Source of the DNA: Citreicoccus inhibens
GTDB lineage: Bacteria; Myxococcota; Myxococcia; Myxococcales; Myxococcaceae
DNA: 64,000 nt
Direction of reading: 5' to 3'
Assembly (NCBI RefSeq): GCF_019039035.1
Contig: NZ_JAHNZT010000001.1
Coordinates: 336,049-400,048, forward strand
Shown here: positions 8,001-17,397 of the stretch, one piece after another
Layout of the letters: every line of letters begins with the position of its first letter
Position numbering within the stretch: the stretch's first letter is position 1
Translations under genes and position numbers: made by a program
Notes under the pieces: generated by a model
What the model was told of the DNA's origin: nothing
Databases searched by the model: none
What the model saw: only the letters and a program-made list of their open reading frames with translations

Positions 8001-10118
8001 GTGGCCGCCACCGCCCCTCTGCCCTCCGCCGCACCTCCGGACGCCCCGGCGCGGCTGTCGCTCGCCGAGCGGCTGTTGACGTGCGATGGCGCGCAGGCGT
8101 GCGCCGAGGCGTCGGTGGAGTGGCTCGTCCATCAGGCCCACCTGTCCCCCGTGGCCTGTCTGTCGCTCGACTCTCCGGACGGCGGTCCGCTGTGCCTCGC
8201 CTCACATGGCCTGCCGCCCGCGCAGCAGGACGCGCTCGTGCATGCCCTGGCGCACAGCGCGTTCGCGCTCAGCGTCCCCATGGGTCCCGCCGCCACGCGG
8301 GGCCTGGCGCCTGGACTCCAGGCCCTGTTGCCGACCTCGCAGGGCGGCTTCTTCACCGTGCCCCTGCTGGCGCGCGCGGGTGGGCACAGCGTGGGGCTGC
8401 TCGTGGTGGCCTCGCCTACGGAGCTGCTGCCGCCCGACGTGCCGTGGTTGGCGTCATGCCTGGGGCCGCAGCTCGCGCGCCAGCTCCATGGCGGCGGGCC
8501 GCCCGCGCGGTTGTGGGAGCCGGACGGGCTCTTGCGCCGCATCATCGACTCGGTGGCGGACCCCATCCTCCTCACGGACCTGGAGGGCCAGCCACATCTG
8601 GCCAACGCCCGCGCCGAGATGCTGCTCGTGGTGGCGCCCGACTCGCGCCCCGGTCGCCGCCGCGCCGTGCAGCTCAACCAGCGCGTGTTCGCCGCGGCGC
8701 TGGTGGCGGGCGCGGGCGCGGACGCGGTGCGCCGCCGCGAGGTGCCCTTGGTGGATCCCGTGGAGGGCACGGACCTGCACTTCGAGTTGGTCAGCACCCC
8801 CGTGCGCGGTCCGGACGGCCGCGAGGCGATGGTGAGCGTGCTGCGCAACGTGACGGACCTGGGGCGCGCCACGCAGGCGCTCGGCGAGAGCTACCGCCGC
8901 CTGCGCGCCACCGAGCGCGAGGCCCGCAGCGAGCGCCATCGGTTGGACCGCGTGCTCGACTCGGTGGCGGACCCCATCATCCTGACGGACCCCGCGGGCG
9001 CCACGGTGATGATGAACGACCCGGCGGAGAAGCTCTTCGCCCTGCCCCCGGACGCGGGCGAGGCAGCCCAGCGACGCGTGCGCGCCAATGACGCGCAGTT
9101 CTCCGCGTTCCTCTCCGGCCTCTTGGGAGGCGGCACCACGCTGCGCTGCCGCGGGCAGCTCATCCTGGTGGACCCCGCCGCGGGCGCCACGCTCCCCATG
9201 GAGGCGGTGGCCAGCAAGGTGCTCGGCGACAGCGGCGAGTTGACCGGCGTGGTCACCCTCTTCCAGGACCGCACCGAGGCGCTGGAGAAGGCGCGCCTCT
9301 TGGAGCGCTTGAAGGACGTCTCCACGCAGTTGGAGGCCCGCGTGCAGGTGGCCACCGCGGAGCTGGCCGAGCAGAACGAGAAGCTGCGCCGGCAGGCCAT
9401 CCAGTTGGAGCAGGCCAGCGCGGCCAAGTCGCAGTTCCTGGCCAACATGTCGCACGAGTTCCGTACGCCCCTCAACGCCATCCTCGGCTACACCAACATG
9501 CTGTTGCAGGGCGTCTCGGGCGACCTGTCCTCCTCCCAGAAGCGCAACCTCACCCGCATCGATTCCAACGGGCGGCACCTGCTGGAGGTCATCAACGAGA
9601 TTCTCGACATCACCCGCATCGAAGCGGGGCGCATGCCACTGCACCTGTCGGACTTCGGCCTCCCCGAGCTTCTGCAGGAAGTGACGGCGGAGATGGACCC
9701 CATCATCGCGCGCAGTCACCTGACGGTGGGCACGCGCCTGGGCGCGGGCCTGTTGCCGGTGCACAGCGACAGGCAGAAGGTGAAGCAGATTGTCCTCAAC
9801 CTGCTGTCCAACGCGCTGAAGTTCACGCACGAGGGCTCGGTGCAAGTCACGGCCGAATACACCGCGCAGGTGGACGCGTTCTCCATCGCCGTGGTGGACA
9901 CGGGGATTGGAATCGACCCTGCGTACCAGGAGAAGATATTCGAGGACTTTCAGCAGGTGGACAGCTCGCCCACGCGCGCCTACGGAGGCACGGGGCTGGG
10001 GCTGTCCATCTGTCGGCGCCTGGCCACCATGCTGGGAGGGCGCGTCACCCTCCAGAGCGCTCCGGGCCACGGCTCGACCTTCACCCTGCACTTCCCCCGA
10101 CGTGCGAGACGGACATGA
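8001..10118 (+). CDS. Sensor histidine kinase (GAF-PAS-PAS-HisKA-HATPase)
   Basis: 705 residues, no membrane segments, so cytoplasmic. An N-terminal GAF-like region spans about 30-170. Two PAS domains follow (about 178-300 and 318-430), each opening with a near-identical DSVADPI(L/I)LTD motif, suggesting internal duplication. A coiled coil lies at about 440-475. HisKA carries the phospho-acceptor His485 in [15 protein letters not shown]. The ATPase has the N box (NLLSNALKF), the G1 box (DTGIGI) and the G2 box (GGTGLGLSI). GTG 8001, preceded by GGAG, was chosen; the frame is open much further upstream but runs antisense through alkA. It overlaps the response regulator by 4 bases, so the pair is cognate. 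The signal is unknown. Confidence 0.85.
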   Translation: MAATAPLPSAAPPDAPARLSLAERLLTCDGAQACAEASVEWLVHQAHLSPVACLSLDSPDGGPLCLASHGLPPAQQDALVHALAHSAFALSVPMGPAATRGLAPGLQALLPTSQGGFFTVPLLARAGGHSVGLLVVASPTELLPPDVPWLASCLGPQLARQLHGGGPPARLWEPDGLLRRIIDSVADPILLTDLEGQPHLANARAEMLLVVAPDSRPGRRRAVQLNQRVFAAALVAGAGADAVRRREVPLVDPVEGTDLHFELVSTPVRGPDGREAMVSVLRNVTDLGRATQALGESYRRLRATEREARSERHRLDRVLDSVADPIILTDPAGATVMMNDPAEKLFALPPDAGEAAQRRVRANDAQFSAFLSGLLGGGTTLRCRGQLILVDPAAGATLPMEAVASKVLGDSGELTGVVTLFQDRTEALEKARLLERLKDVSTQLEARVQVATAELAEQNEKLRRQAIQLEQASAAKSQFLANMSHEFRTPLNAILGYTNMLLQGVSGDLSSSQKRNLTRIDSNGRHLLEVINEILDITRIEAGRMPLHLSDFGLPELLQEVTAEMDPIIARSHLTVGTRLGAGLLPVHSDRQKVKQIVLNLLSNALKFTHEGSVQVTAEYTAQVDAFSIAVVDTGIGIDPAYQEKIFEDFQQVDSSPTRAYGGTGLGLSICRRLATMLGGRVTLQSAPGHGSTFTLHFPRRARRT

Positions 10119-10525
10119 CCCTCCCCACCGCTCCCCCCAAACCCCTCGTGCTGGTCGTCGACGACTACGAGGACGCGCGCGAGATGTACGCCGAGTACCT
10201 CGAGTACTCCGGGTTCCGCGTGGCCGAGGCGAAGAACGGTCAGGAGGCGCTGGACAAGGCGTTCGAGCTGCTCCCGGACGTCATCCTCATGGACCTGTCG
10301 CTGCCCATCATCGACGGCTGGGAGGCCACTCGGCGACTGAAGCAAGACACGCGCACCCAGACCATTCCCGTGGTGGCGCTCACCGGCCACGCCATGACGG
10401 GCCAGTCCGATGAGGCACGCGGCGCGGGGTGTGATGCCTTCGTCACCAAGCCCTGTCTGCCGGACGCGCTGGTGGACGAGGTCCGGCGAGTGCTGGCCAC
10501 CCGGGCCCGCGTGCAAGTCGGCTGA
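10115..10525 (+). CDS. Single-domain response regulator
   Basis: 136 residues, one receiver domain and no output domain. The acidic pair is in LVVDDYEDA, the phosphorylated residue is Asp60 in ILMDLSLP, the conserved Thr is in VALTGHA and Lys112 is in VTKPC. The ATGA overlap with the kinase stop shows translational coupling. Such CheY-like proteins act by protein-protein contact, so the target must be another protein, possibly a further kinase in a phosphorelay. A GvpL/F-like gene follows after 14 bases. Confidence 0.9.
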   Translation: MTLPTAPPKPLVLVVDDYEDAREMYAEYLEYSGFRVAEAKNGQEALDKAFELLPDVILMDLSLPIIDGWEATRRLKQDTRTQTIPVVALTGHAMTGQSDEARGAGCDAFVTKPCLPDALVDEVRRVLATRARVQVG

Positions 10526-10539
10526 GCCACGAGCGCCGC

Positions 10540-11292
10540 ATGGGAATCGACCCCGCAAGCGAGGAGGATGCCGCCCAGGGAGAGTGCCCGCAGTACGTCT
10601 ACGGCATCCTGCGCGCCAGCGCCCCGCTCGACCTGGGGCGCATCGGGCTGGGCGCGCCTCCGGCCTTGGTGCGCACCGTGCACGAAGCGGGCATGGCGGC
10701 GCTGGTGTCCGAGTCACCGGGCCCGCGCGTCGCGCCCACGCGCACGCACTTGCTCGTGCACCAGCGGGTCACCGAGGCCGTGCTGAGGGAGCACTCCCTC
10801 TTGCCCGTGGCCTTCGGCACCGTGTTGCCTTCGCTCGCGCGCGTGCGGGAGGTGCTGCGCGCGGCACGTGAGCCCCTGTCGCGCGCCTTGGAGATGATCC
10901 ACGGCCGGCTGGAGCTGGGCCTCAAGGTGCGATGTCATCGCGAGCACCTCGCCCGTCAGTTGGAGGTGGAGGCGCCGGCGCTCGCGCGCCACCCCGCCGA
11001 GCCCGAGGGCGCGCACGCGCACCGCCTCGACGCCGCGGTGTCCGAGCGCGCCACGCGTGACATGGCCACGGTGCTCACGGACCTGCGGCCCCTGGCCGCG
11101 TCCCTGCGCGAGGACCCGCCGCTCGGCGAGCACATGCTCCTCAACGCGTCGTTCCTGGTGGACCGCGACGAGGTGGCCAACTTCGAGGCCCGCGTGCGCG
11201 CGCTGGCCCTGCGCACGGAGGCCTATGCGTTCCGCCTCACGGGCCCCTGGCCACCCTACAGCTTCGTGCAGCGGCGGCTCGGCGAGGACTGA
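10540..11292 (+). CDS. GvpL/GvpF family gas vesicle protein
   Basis: 250 residues. Family hallmarks are QYVYGIL at the N-terminus, VHEAGMAALVS, HSLLPVAFGTVLP, GRLELGLKV and the C-terminal LTGPWPPYSFV. GvpF and GvpL are accessory proteins needed to nucleate or assemble gas vesicles in bacteria and archaea. It lies in one transcription unit with the kinase and regulator. No gvpN, gvpK, gvpO or gvpG is visible here and the gvpA-like gene is degraded, so a working vesicle cannot be made from these genes alone. The protein is either a relic or has another job. The frame is intact, which favours retained function. Confidence 0.85.
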   Translation: MGIDPASEEDAAQGECPQYVYGILRASAPLDLGRIGLGAPPALVRTVHEAGMAALVSESPGPRVAPTRTHLLVHQRVTEAVLREHSLLPVAFGTVLPSLARVREVLRAAREPLSRALEMIHGRLELGLKVRCHREHLARQLEVEAPALARHPAEPEGAHAHRLDAAVSERATRDMATVLTDLRPLAASLREDPPLGEHMLLNASFLVDRDEVANFEARVRALALRTEAYAFRLTGPWPPYSFVQRRLGED

Positions 11293-11301
11293 GGCGCAAG
11301 C

Positions 11302-12327
11302 TCAGTGGACGCCCGCCGCGCTCACCTTCGCGGCCTCTTCCACCCAGGGCTCGATGCCTGCTTGCAGACGGGCCCAGCCCTGCGCGTGCTCGGTCCGCGC
11401 GTAGTAGGTGCCATCCGTGGCGCGCGCCACCGTCAGCTCGCCCAGGATTCGCTCGCCGCGCTGATACGTCACCTGGAACTGTGGCTGCGGCGCTCCGTTC
11501 GTCGGAGTCTCGCCGCGTCCCAGGAAGTCCAAGGGCACCAGGCGCCACACGCGGTCATGCCAGTTGCGCGCGAACTCGTCGGGCGTGTCCGGCGTCTCCA
11601 CCGGCGCCAACCGCACCGTCCCGCCCGCCATCCCCGAGGCCTGGTAGGCGCGCGACACGCCGCCCGTGGTGACGACGACGCGATCGAACTCGCCCGCCTC
11701 GAACGTGTGCAGCCGCCGATCCACCAACCGGCTGGCCGCCGCGTCCAGGTCCGGCAACAGGGAAGGGCCGAGCAGGAACACGCGGCCATCCGATTCACGG
11801 CGCAAATACGGCGTGCCCCAGCCCCCCGTGGGCGAGGCGAGCGCGAAGACCTCCGGCTTGCCTCCCAGGGTCAGCGTCAGCCTGCGCTCGCTGTGCGCCA
11901 GCCCGACCTCCTCCAACTTCTTCGCGTCCAGGTCTCCGAGCGAACGCTGCGCGTGCAAGGGCGCGAACCGAGAGAACAGCTTCACCGCCACGTCGTTGGC
12001 CCGCAGCTCGCGCGGCGGCGGCACCGGCTCCGACGGCTGGGGCGGAGTCGCCGCCACACCGCCGTCCGCCGCGGCGGGGCCCGCGATGGGCTTGGCAGGC
12101 TTGGTGCCCAGGCGCAGCCAGAACGCGTCCCGGTCGGTCGCGTCGCGGTACAGCTCCACGAAGCGAACCTCGTCCTCGTAGCGGAGCCGTTCGAGCGAGC
12201 GCGCGGGCACGTCCAGCACCGTCACTTCACCGGGCGACCCCTCCGGCTCGCGCTGCCACACGAAGAAGGCGGCCACGAGCGCCACGACCGCCAGGGCCCC
12301 TTGCAGGGCCACGCCCGCTGCCTTCAT
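11302..12327 (-). CDS. DUF4340-family protein of ABC-2 transport operon
   Basis: 341 residues. One N-terminal membrane anchor (residues about 5-22) precedes a large extracytoplasmic part with repeated beta-rich segments such as WGTPYLRRESDGRVFLLG, characteristic of DUF4340 proteins encoded beside GldG-like genes. A Pro/Ala-rich linker lies at about residues 75-105. The function is unknown; it probably works with the permease and the GldG-like protein. ATG 12327 overlaps the gldG-like stop by 4 bases. Last gene of the operon, convergent with the gvpL/F-like gene. Confidence 0.75.
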   Translation of the reverse strand: MKAAGVALQGALAVVALVAAFFVWQREPEGSPGEVTVLDVPARSLERLRYEDEVRFVELYRDATDRDAFWLRLGTKPAKPIAGPAAADGGVAATPPQPSEPVPPPRELRANDVAVKLFSRFAPLHAQRSLGDLDAKKLEEVGLAHSERRLTLTLGGKPEVFALASPTGGWGTPYLRRESDGRVFLLGPSLLPDLDAAASRLVDRRLHTFEAGEFDRVVVTTGGVSRAYQASGMAGGTVRLAPVETPDTPDEFARNWHDRVWRLVPLDFLGRGETPTNGAPQPQFQVTYQRGERILGELTVARATDGTYYARTEHAQGWARLQAGIEPWVEEAAKVSAAGVH

Positions 12328-14198
12328 CGCGCACCTCCGGCCGAGGTCCCGGTCGCGCGCGGGGCACGCCGCCCTCGACGTCGCGTCACCCCGAACCCCA
12401 CCGCCATCACCACCGCGGGCACCAGGAAGACCGTCACATAGAACCACGCCACGTCCTGGTCCCGCGTGTGCTGCAACGGCAAGTCTTCCTCGGAGGACGT
12501 CGCGCCGGAGAGGGCCTCCTCGCCCGTGAGCCAGCGCAGCGTGTCCACCGCGAGGTACGCATTGCCACGGTTGGCCAGCACGCCGTCGACCAGCGCGTCC
12601 GCGTCCGCCATCACCACGGCGCGCGCCGCCTCCTTCACCGCGCCCGAGGCGGGCTTCTCCACCGCCACCACCAACGGCCACGCACGCCGCGCCTCACCCG
12701 GATCCGGGAGGAAGTCTCCGTTGGTGTCCGCGAAGGTGGCGCTGTGCGCGCGCACGCTCACGTCGACCCGGAGCCCAGCGGGCAGCGGCGACAGGAGGTC
12801 CAGAACGCCCGCGCCCATCATCGCCACCGGCGCCTGCCCCCCCAAGGCGGACAGCGACGACACCGAGGGATGCGACGAGAAGGTCGCCGTGCCCAGGTTG
12901 CCCCGGTCACTCACCTGCTGCGCGGTGCGGAAGTACACCTGTTCATTCGCCAGCTGCGTGCGCTCGGACTTCAGCCCCAGCACCGCCAGCAGCGGCTGGA
13001 AGTCCGCCCCATCGGGCTCCAGGGCCAACCAGAGCCGACCGCCGCGCTCCCAGTAGTCGCGCAGGGCCTTCAGCTCCTCGGGCATGAAGTCCTTCGCCGC
13101 GCCCATCACCGCCACCACCGAGGCGTCGCGCGGAACCTCCGAGCCCAGCCCCTCCACCACCGACAGCGGGCGCACGTCCACGTTCTGCGCGCGCAGCACT
13201 TCCTTGAGCTGCGACACGGAGGGACGCGGCGTCTCCCCTTGCACCGGGCGTGAGTCGGCGCGCTCGCCGTGGCCCGCCGTGAAGTAGGCCACGCGACGCG
13301 GGCGCGCCACCGCGAGCAATCGCCGCTGGACCTCCTGATCCAACCTCTGGAGCTGGCCCCGCGCGCGCTCCAGCTCCAGCCCCAACGTCAAGGCCTCGCG
13401 CCGGTCGCCTCGCGCCAGCACCACGGTGCCGTTGCTGAAGACGCCCAGCGCCTTCGCCTTCGCCGGGTCCACGGCCTGATCCAGACGCTCCAGTTGAAGC
13501 TGCGGGCTCTCTGGCGCCAGGTCGCGGAAGTACTGCCGCACCGCCTCGCCCACATCGTTCGCGGGTGGGAAGAACAGCGTCACCTGGAGGGGTTCATTGA
13601 GGCCGCGCACCAGTTTGCGCGTGGCCTCGCCCGGGCGCGCGGTGCGGAAGTACGACAGGTCCCAGGTGACGTCCGCCTGCGTCGCCACGTACATGGCGGC
13701 AAAGGCAAACACGAGCACGAAGGACAACCCCAGGCCGGAGAACAGGGCGCCGCGCACGCGGCCCGTCTCCGGCACCGGCGCACGCACCAGCGCCGCCGCG
13801 GCCACCTCCACCAGCGCCAGCGGCACCAAGGCGCAGACCCCCAGCGCGGGATGGAGCGCGGCCAGCACCACGGCCAGACGCGGCGCGTGACGCGAGAGCG
13901 GCTCCCCCAAGAGCAAGCCCCCCGCATCGGACTGGAGGAAGTAGAGCACCAGCGCCAGGAGCCCCACGCCATACAAGCCCAGCACCCAGCCTTCGAGGGT
14001 GCGCCGCTCCCCCTGGGCGGCGCGCAGCCGCGCGAAGCGCCACGCTCCGGCGCCCAGCGCCAGCGCGGCCCCCACGCCAGAGAGCGCCCACCGCGCGGAG
14101 CCCGCGCCCACGATGCGCTCGCCCACGAAGACGAGCAGCAGCCCCGCCACATACGCCCACGTCACGGGCAGACCCGAGGATGGCGTGCGCGCGCTCAT
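12324..14198 (-). CDS. GldG-like ABC-2 transport auxiliary protein
   Basis: 624 residues. Four or five N-terminal hydrophobic helices (to about residue 185) precede a large periplasmic part. That part opens with DLSYFRTARPGEATRKLV and includes YFTAGHGE and LRDYWERGGRLWLALEP, typical of the GldG / ABC-type uncharacterized transport family. A C-terminal helix (about 590-610) ends in an Arg-rich tail. In Flavobacterium, GldA-F-G form an ABC system needed for gliding; in other phyla, including this one, the role is unestablished. ATG 14198 gives an ATGA overlap with the permease; ATG 14204 is the alternative. Confidence 0.78.
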   Translation of the reverse strand: MSARTPSSGLPVTWAYVAGLLLVFVGERIVGAGSARWALSGVGAALALGAGAWRFARLRAAQGERRTLEGWVLGLYGVGLLALVLYFLQSDAGGLLLGEPLSRHAPRLAVVLAALHPALGVCALVPLALVEVAAAALVRAPVPETGRVRGALFSGLGLSFVLVFAFAAMYVATQADVTWDLSYFRTARPGEATRKLVRGLNEPLQVTLFFPPANDVGEAVRQYFRDLAPESPQLQLERLDQAVDPAKAKALGVFSNGTVVLARGDRREALTLGLELERARGQLQRLDQEVQRRLLAVARPRRVAYFTAGHGERADSRPVQGETPRPSVSQLKEVLRAQNVDVRPLSVVEGLGSEVPRDASVVAVMGAAKDFMPEELKALRDYWERGGRLWLALEPDGADFQPLLAVLGLKSERTQLANEQVYFRTAQQVSDRGNLGTATFSSHPSVSSLSALGGQAPVAMMGAGVLDLLSPLPAGLRVDVSVRAHSATFADTNGDFLPDPGEARRAWPLVVAVEKPASGAVKEAARAVVMADADALVDGVLANRGNAYLAVDTLRWLTGEEALSGATSSEEDLPLQHTRDQDVAWFYVTVFLVPAVVMAVGFGVTRRRGRRAPRATGTSAGGAR

Positions 14199-14917
14199 CG
14201 CCACCTCCGCGCCTCGACCACCCGCGTGGCCGCGAACAACGCCACGTAGGTGACGACCAGGTAGTAGGCCACGTCACGGGTGTGGATGAGCCCGGACTGG
14301 AACGGGGGGAAGTGCTGATTCCAGAGCGACAAGGCGCTGAAGACCTCCGACAGCGGCTGCTCGGTGATGCGCGCCACCAGCCAGCAGAGGATGAGCGCCA
14401 CCAGCATCACCGCGGACGTGATGGCCGCCATGAGCTGGTTGCGAGACAGCGCGGAGCCAAACGTCCCCACCGCGAGCGACGCGCTGCCCAGCAACAGCAG
14501 GCCCAGATAGCCGGCGGACACGTGCCCCAGCGACACCTTGCCGTTCACGAGGATGAGCAGCGGCATGTACGCGGTGCAGAGGATGTAGAGCGCCAGGAAG
14601 GCGAGCCCCGCGAGGAACTTGCCCAGCACGATGTCTCGGTCCTTCACCGGCGATGAGTACAGGAGCAGCAGCGTCCCCATCTGTCGCTCCTCGGCCAACA
14701 GGCGCATGGAGATGAAGAGCGCGGCCACGACGGTGAAGCCGCTGGAGTAATAGAAGAACCCCGAGAGCACCTCGGCGGAGCGCTTGCTCGCGCCCCCCAA
14801 GGCGTACGCGTTGAAGAACAGCCCGTTCAACGCGAGGATGACCGCGAGGATGATGTAGCCACTCCACGTGCGCAGGTAGCCCGCGAGCTCGCGGCGCGCA
14901 ATCAACCAGGCCTTCAC
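14195..14917 (-). CDS. ABC-2 type transporter permease (GldF-like)
   Basis: 240 residues with six hydrophobic helices. It begins MKAWLIARRELAGYLRTW, the usual amphipathic N-terminus of ABC-2 permeases, and contains EERQMGTLLLLYSSPV, the cytoplasmic coupling-helix signature of the GldF/NosY branch. It overlaps both the ATPase gene (4 bases) and the GldG-like gene (4 bases). Confidence 0.85.
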   Translation of the reverse strand: MKAWLIARRELAGYLRTWSGYIILAVILALNGLFFNAYALGGASKRSAEVLSGFFYYSSGFTVVAALFISMRLLAEERQMGTLLLLYSSPVKDRDIVLGKFLAGLAFLALYILCTAYMPLLILVNGKVSLGHVSAGYLGLLLLGSASLAVGTFGSALSRNQLMAAITSAVMLVALILCWLVARITEQPLSEVFSALSLWNQHFPPFQSGLIHTRDVAYYLVVTYVALFAATRVVEARRWR

Positions 14918-15843
14918 GCCCGCGCCTCCTGACCGTGCGTCAGTCCCAGGAAGATGGACTCCAGCTGGCCCGCGCCCTGGTCCAGGCGCAGCAGCTCGAG
15001 CCCCGCTCCCACCAACGCCTGGGCCACGCGCGGACGCAGGTCCGGAGAGGCCCGCAGCTTCAGCGCCACCATGTCCTCGCTGGCGCGCTCCACCTCCACC
15101 GCGCCGAACTCTTGAAGCACCGCCACGGCGCGCGCGCGGTCGCCGCGCAGCTCCACCTCGATGCTCCCGCCGCCGCCCATGCGCCGGGCCAACTCATCCT
15201 CGGTCCCCTGCGCCACCAGCGTGCCCTGGTGGATGATGAGCAGCCGGTCACACGTCTGGGAAATCTCGGGGAGGATGTGGCTGGACACCAGCACCGTGTG
15301 CTCGCCGCGCAGGCCGCGGATGACTCGGCGCATCTCCACGATCTGCCGCGGATCCAACCCGCTCGTCGGCTCGTCGAGGATGAGCAGCGCGGGCTTGTGC
15401 ACCAGGGCCTGCGCCACGCCCACGCGCTGGCGGAAGCCATGGCTCAGCGTGGAGATGAGCTCGCCATGCACGTCGCGCAGGTCTGTCTTCTCCTCTGCCT
15501 CCGCCACGCGCGCGGAGGTGGCCTTCGCCGCCACGCCGCGAAGCTGCGCGACATAGGACAGGTACTCGCCCACCGTCATCTCGTCGTAGAGCGGCGGCAC
15601 GTCCGGCAAGTAGCCCATGCGCTGGCGGACCTCGTGCGGATTGCCCACCACGTCATGCCCGTCGATGACCACGCGGCCCGACGTGGGCAACAACACACAG
15701 CCCAGGACCTTCAGCGTCGTCGACTTGCCCGCGCCATTCAGCCCCAGGAAACCAATGACCTCACCCTGTCCGATGGTGAAGGCCAGGTCCCGGATGGCCG
15801 CGTGCTCACCGTAGTACTTGGTCAGCCCTTCGACCTGGATCAT
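14914..15843 (-). CDS. ABC transporter ATP-binding protein (GldA-like)
   Basis: 309 residues. Walker A GLNGAGKST, signature LSHGFRQRVG, Walker B LLILDEPTSGLD and the H-loop SSHIL are all intact. A C-terminal extension of about 90 residues resembles that of the DrrA/GldA group, where it regulates or docks the permease. First gene of a four-gene coupled operon (ATPase, permease, GldG-like, DUF4340). The start ATG 15843 is preceded by a GGAC/GAGG-like ribosome site. Substrate is unknown. Confidence 0.88.
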   Translation of the reverse strand: MIQVEGLTKYYGEHAAIRDLAFTIGQGEVIGFLGLNGAGKSTTLKVLGCVLLPTSGRVVIDGHDVVGNPHEVRQRMGYLPDVPPLYDEMTVGEYLSYVAQLRGVAAKATSARVAEAEEKTDLRDVHGELISTLSHGFRQRVGVAQALVHKPALLILDEPTSGLDPRQIVEMRRVIRGLRGEHTVLVSSHILPEISQTCDRLLIIHQGTLVAQGTEDELARRMGGGGSIEVELRGDRARAVAVLQEFGAVEVERASEDMVALKLRASPDLRPRVAQALVGAGLELLRLDQGAGQLESIFLGLTHGQEARA

Positions 15844-15947
15844 CAGGAGTCCTCGCACTGAGGGGGAAAGCGGCGTTTTTCTGGCGCCCCGGCTGAAGAC
15901 TGTCAAGCCGACGGACCGCCCCCGTCCGAGCGCCGCCCGCCAACCCC

Positions 15948-17366
15948 TCAGGAGTGCGGGTATTCCGGCCCCGCGCGCGTCCGGCCGAGCGTGAAACGCA
16001 GGGCCCCCTCCAGCTCCGGAAAGGTGAAGGCGTACCCATGGCGCAGCGCGGCCTCGGGGACGGCGTGGGCTCCGGACAGGAGCGCCTCCTCGCCCATCTG
16101 CCCGAAGAGGGTCCGGATGACCGCGGCGGGCATGGGCAGGAAGGCCGGGCGATGAAGCACCCGCCCCAGCGTCCGCGCCAGCTCCGCCTGCCGCACCGCG
16201 CCCGGCGACACGACATGGAGGGCGCCTCGCACGTCCGGCGTCATCATCGCGAAGTGGAGCAGCCCGAGGACGTCCTCCAGGGACACCCAGCTCATCCACT
16301 GGCGCCCCGAGCCCATGGGGCCTCCGCCCCCCGCGAGGAACGCGGGGAGCATCTTCGCGAGCGCTCCCTCGCGAGCGTCCAGCACCACGCCCAAGCGCGC
16401 GTGCACCACGCGGATGCCGGCGTCCTCGGCGGGCGCGGTGGCTGCCTCCCACTCGCGGCACACCTGGGACAGGAAGCCCGTGCCGGCCCCGGAGGCTTCG
16501 GTGAGCACCTCGTCGCCTCGGTCACCGAAGTAGCCAATGGCCGAGGCACTCACCACCACGCGCGGCTTGCGCTCCAGCTTCGCCAGCGCCTCGCAGAGCA
16601 CGCGCGTGCCCTCGGTGCGGCTCTTGAGGATGAGGTCCCGATACTCCGGCGTCCAGCGGTGCCCCGCGACGTTCGCGCCCGCCAGGTGCACCACGGCGTC
16701 CACGCCCTCCAGCGCCCGAGCATCCAGCTCCCCACGCTGCGGTGCCCAGGAAATCTCCCCGCGCAAGGCATCCGCCGGACCGCGCACCAGCCGCTTCACG
16801 CGGTGCCCACCCGTGGTGAGGAACGGTCCGAGCGCCGAGCCCACGAGCCCCGACGCCCCCGAGATGGCCACCGTGAGCGGCCCCCTCGCGGCGAACGCGG
16901 CATGGCGCTTCAGGTCCGCGAAGGTGACCGCGTGGCGATACGCGAACGTGTGCTCCAGCCGCCGCCGCACGGGCGCGCCCGCCACGGCGCTTCCCAAGGC
17001 ACCGAGGGGCAGCTCGTACTCCACCTCGTCCTCCAGGACGGAGGAGCCCGAGGAGGGACCGGGGCGCATGTGGTGCGTGTGGACCCAGCGGCGGAACGGC
17101 CCGGACCGCTGCGTGTCCTGGAACAGCACGCCCTCTTCGTAGGCGGTGTGCTCGGCGGAGAGCCGGGAGCGCAGCGGTCCCACGCGCAGCGCGATGGCGA
17201 GGCGGGCGCCGGTCTGGATGCCCTCGCCCGAGCGCTCCACGACCTGGACCGGGTCCCAGGGAGGGACCAGCCGCTCGAAGGCCCCCTCCCGAGCGTGCCA
17301 GCGGAACAGGTCGGACGCTGGAACCGGCATCGGGCTGCGCGCCCTGAAGACGTGCGACTTGCCCAT
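15948..17366 (-). CDS. TIGR01777-family SDR with N-terminal SRPBCC domain
   Basis: 472 residues in two parts. Residues 1-155 resemble an SRPBCC/polyketide-cyclase lipid-binding fold (FRARSPMPVPASDLFRWHAR onwards). From about 165, an NAD(P)-binding epimerase-type domain begins with VAISGASGLVGSALG and contains VDAVVHLAGANVAG and SASAIGYFGDRG. TIGR01777 proteins (E. coli YfcH, plant SulA/GC1) have a role linked to cell or plastid division in some organisms but no settled reaction. The fused SRPBCC half is a known variant. The divergent Sua5 gene starts 31 bases away, so the promoters must overlap. Confidence 0.82.
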   Translation of the reverse strand: MGKSHVFRARSPMPVPASDLFRWHAREGAFERLVPPWDPVQVVERSGEGIQTGARLAIALRVGPLRSRLSAEHTAYEEGVLFQDTQRSGPFRRWVHTHHMRPGPSSGSSVLEDEVEYELPLGALGSAVAGAPVRRRLEHTFAYRHAVTFADLKRHAAFAARGPLTVAISGASGLVGSALGPFLTTGGHRVKRLVRGPADALRGEISWAPQRGELDARALEGVDAVVHLAGANVAGHRWTPEYRDLILKSRTEGTRVLCEALAKLERKPRVVVSASAIGYFGDRGDEVLTEASGAGTGFLSQVCREWEAATAPAEDAGIRVVHARLGVVLDAREGALAKMLPAFLAGGGGPMGSGRQWMSWVSLEDVLGLLHFAMMTPDVRGALHVVSPGAVRQAELARTLGRVLHRPAFLPMPAAVIRTLFGQMGEEALLSGAHAVPEAALRHGYAFTFPELEGALRFTLGRTRAGPEYPHS

Positions 17367-17397
17367 GTGCCCTCCCGAGGCGAGATTGCGACCGCGA

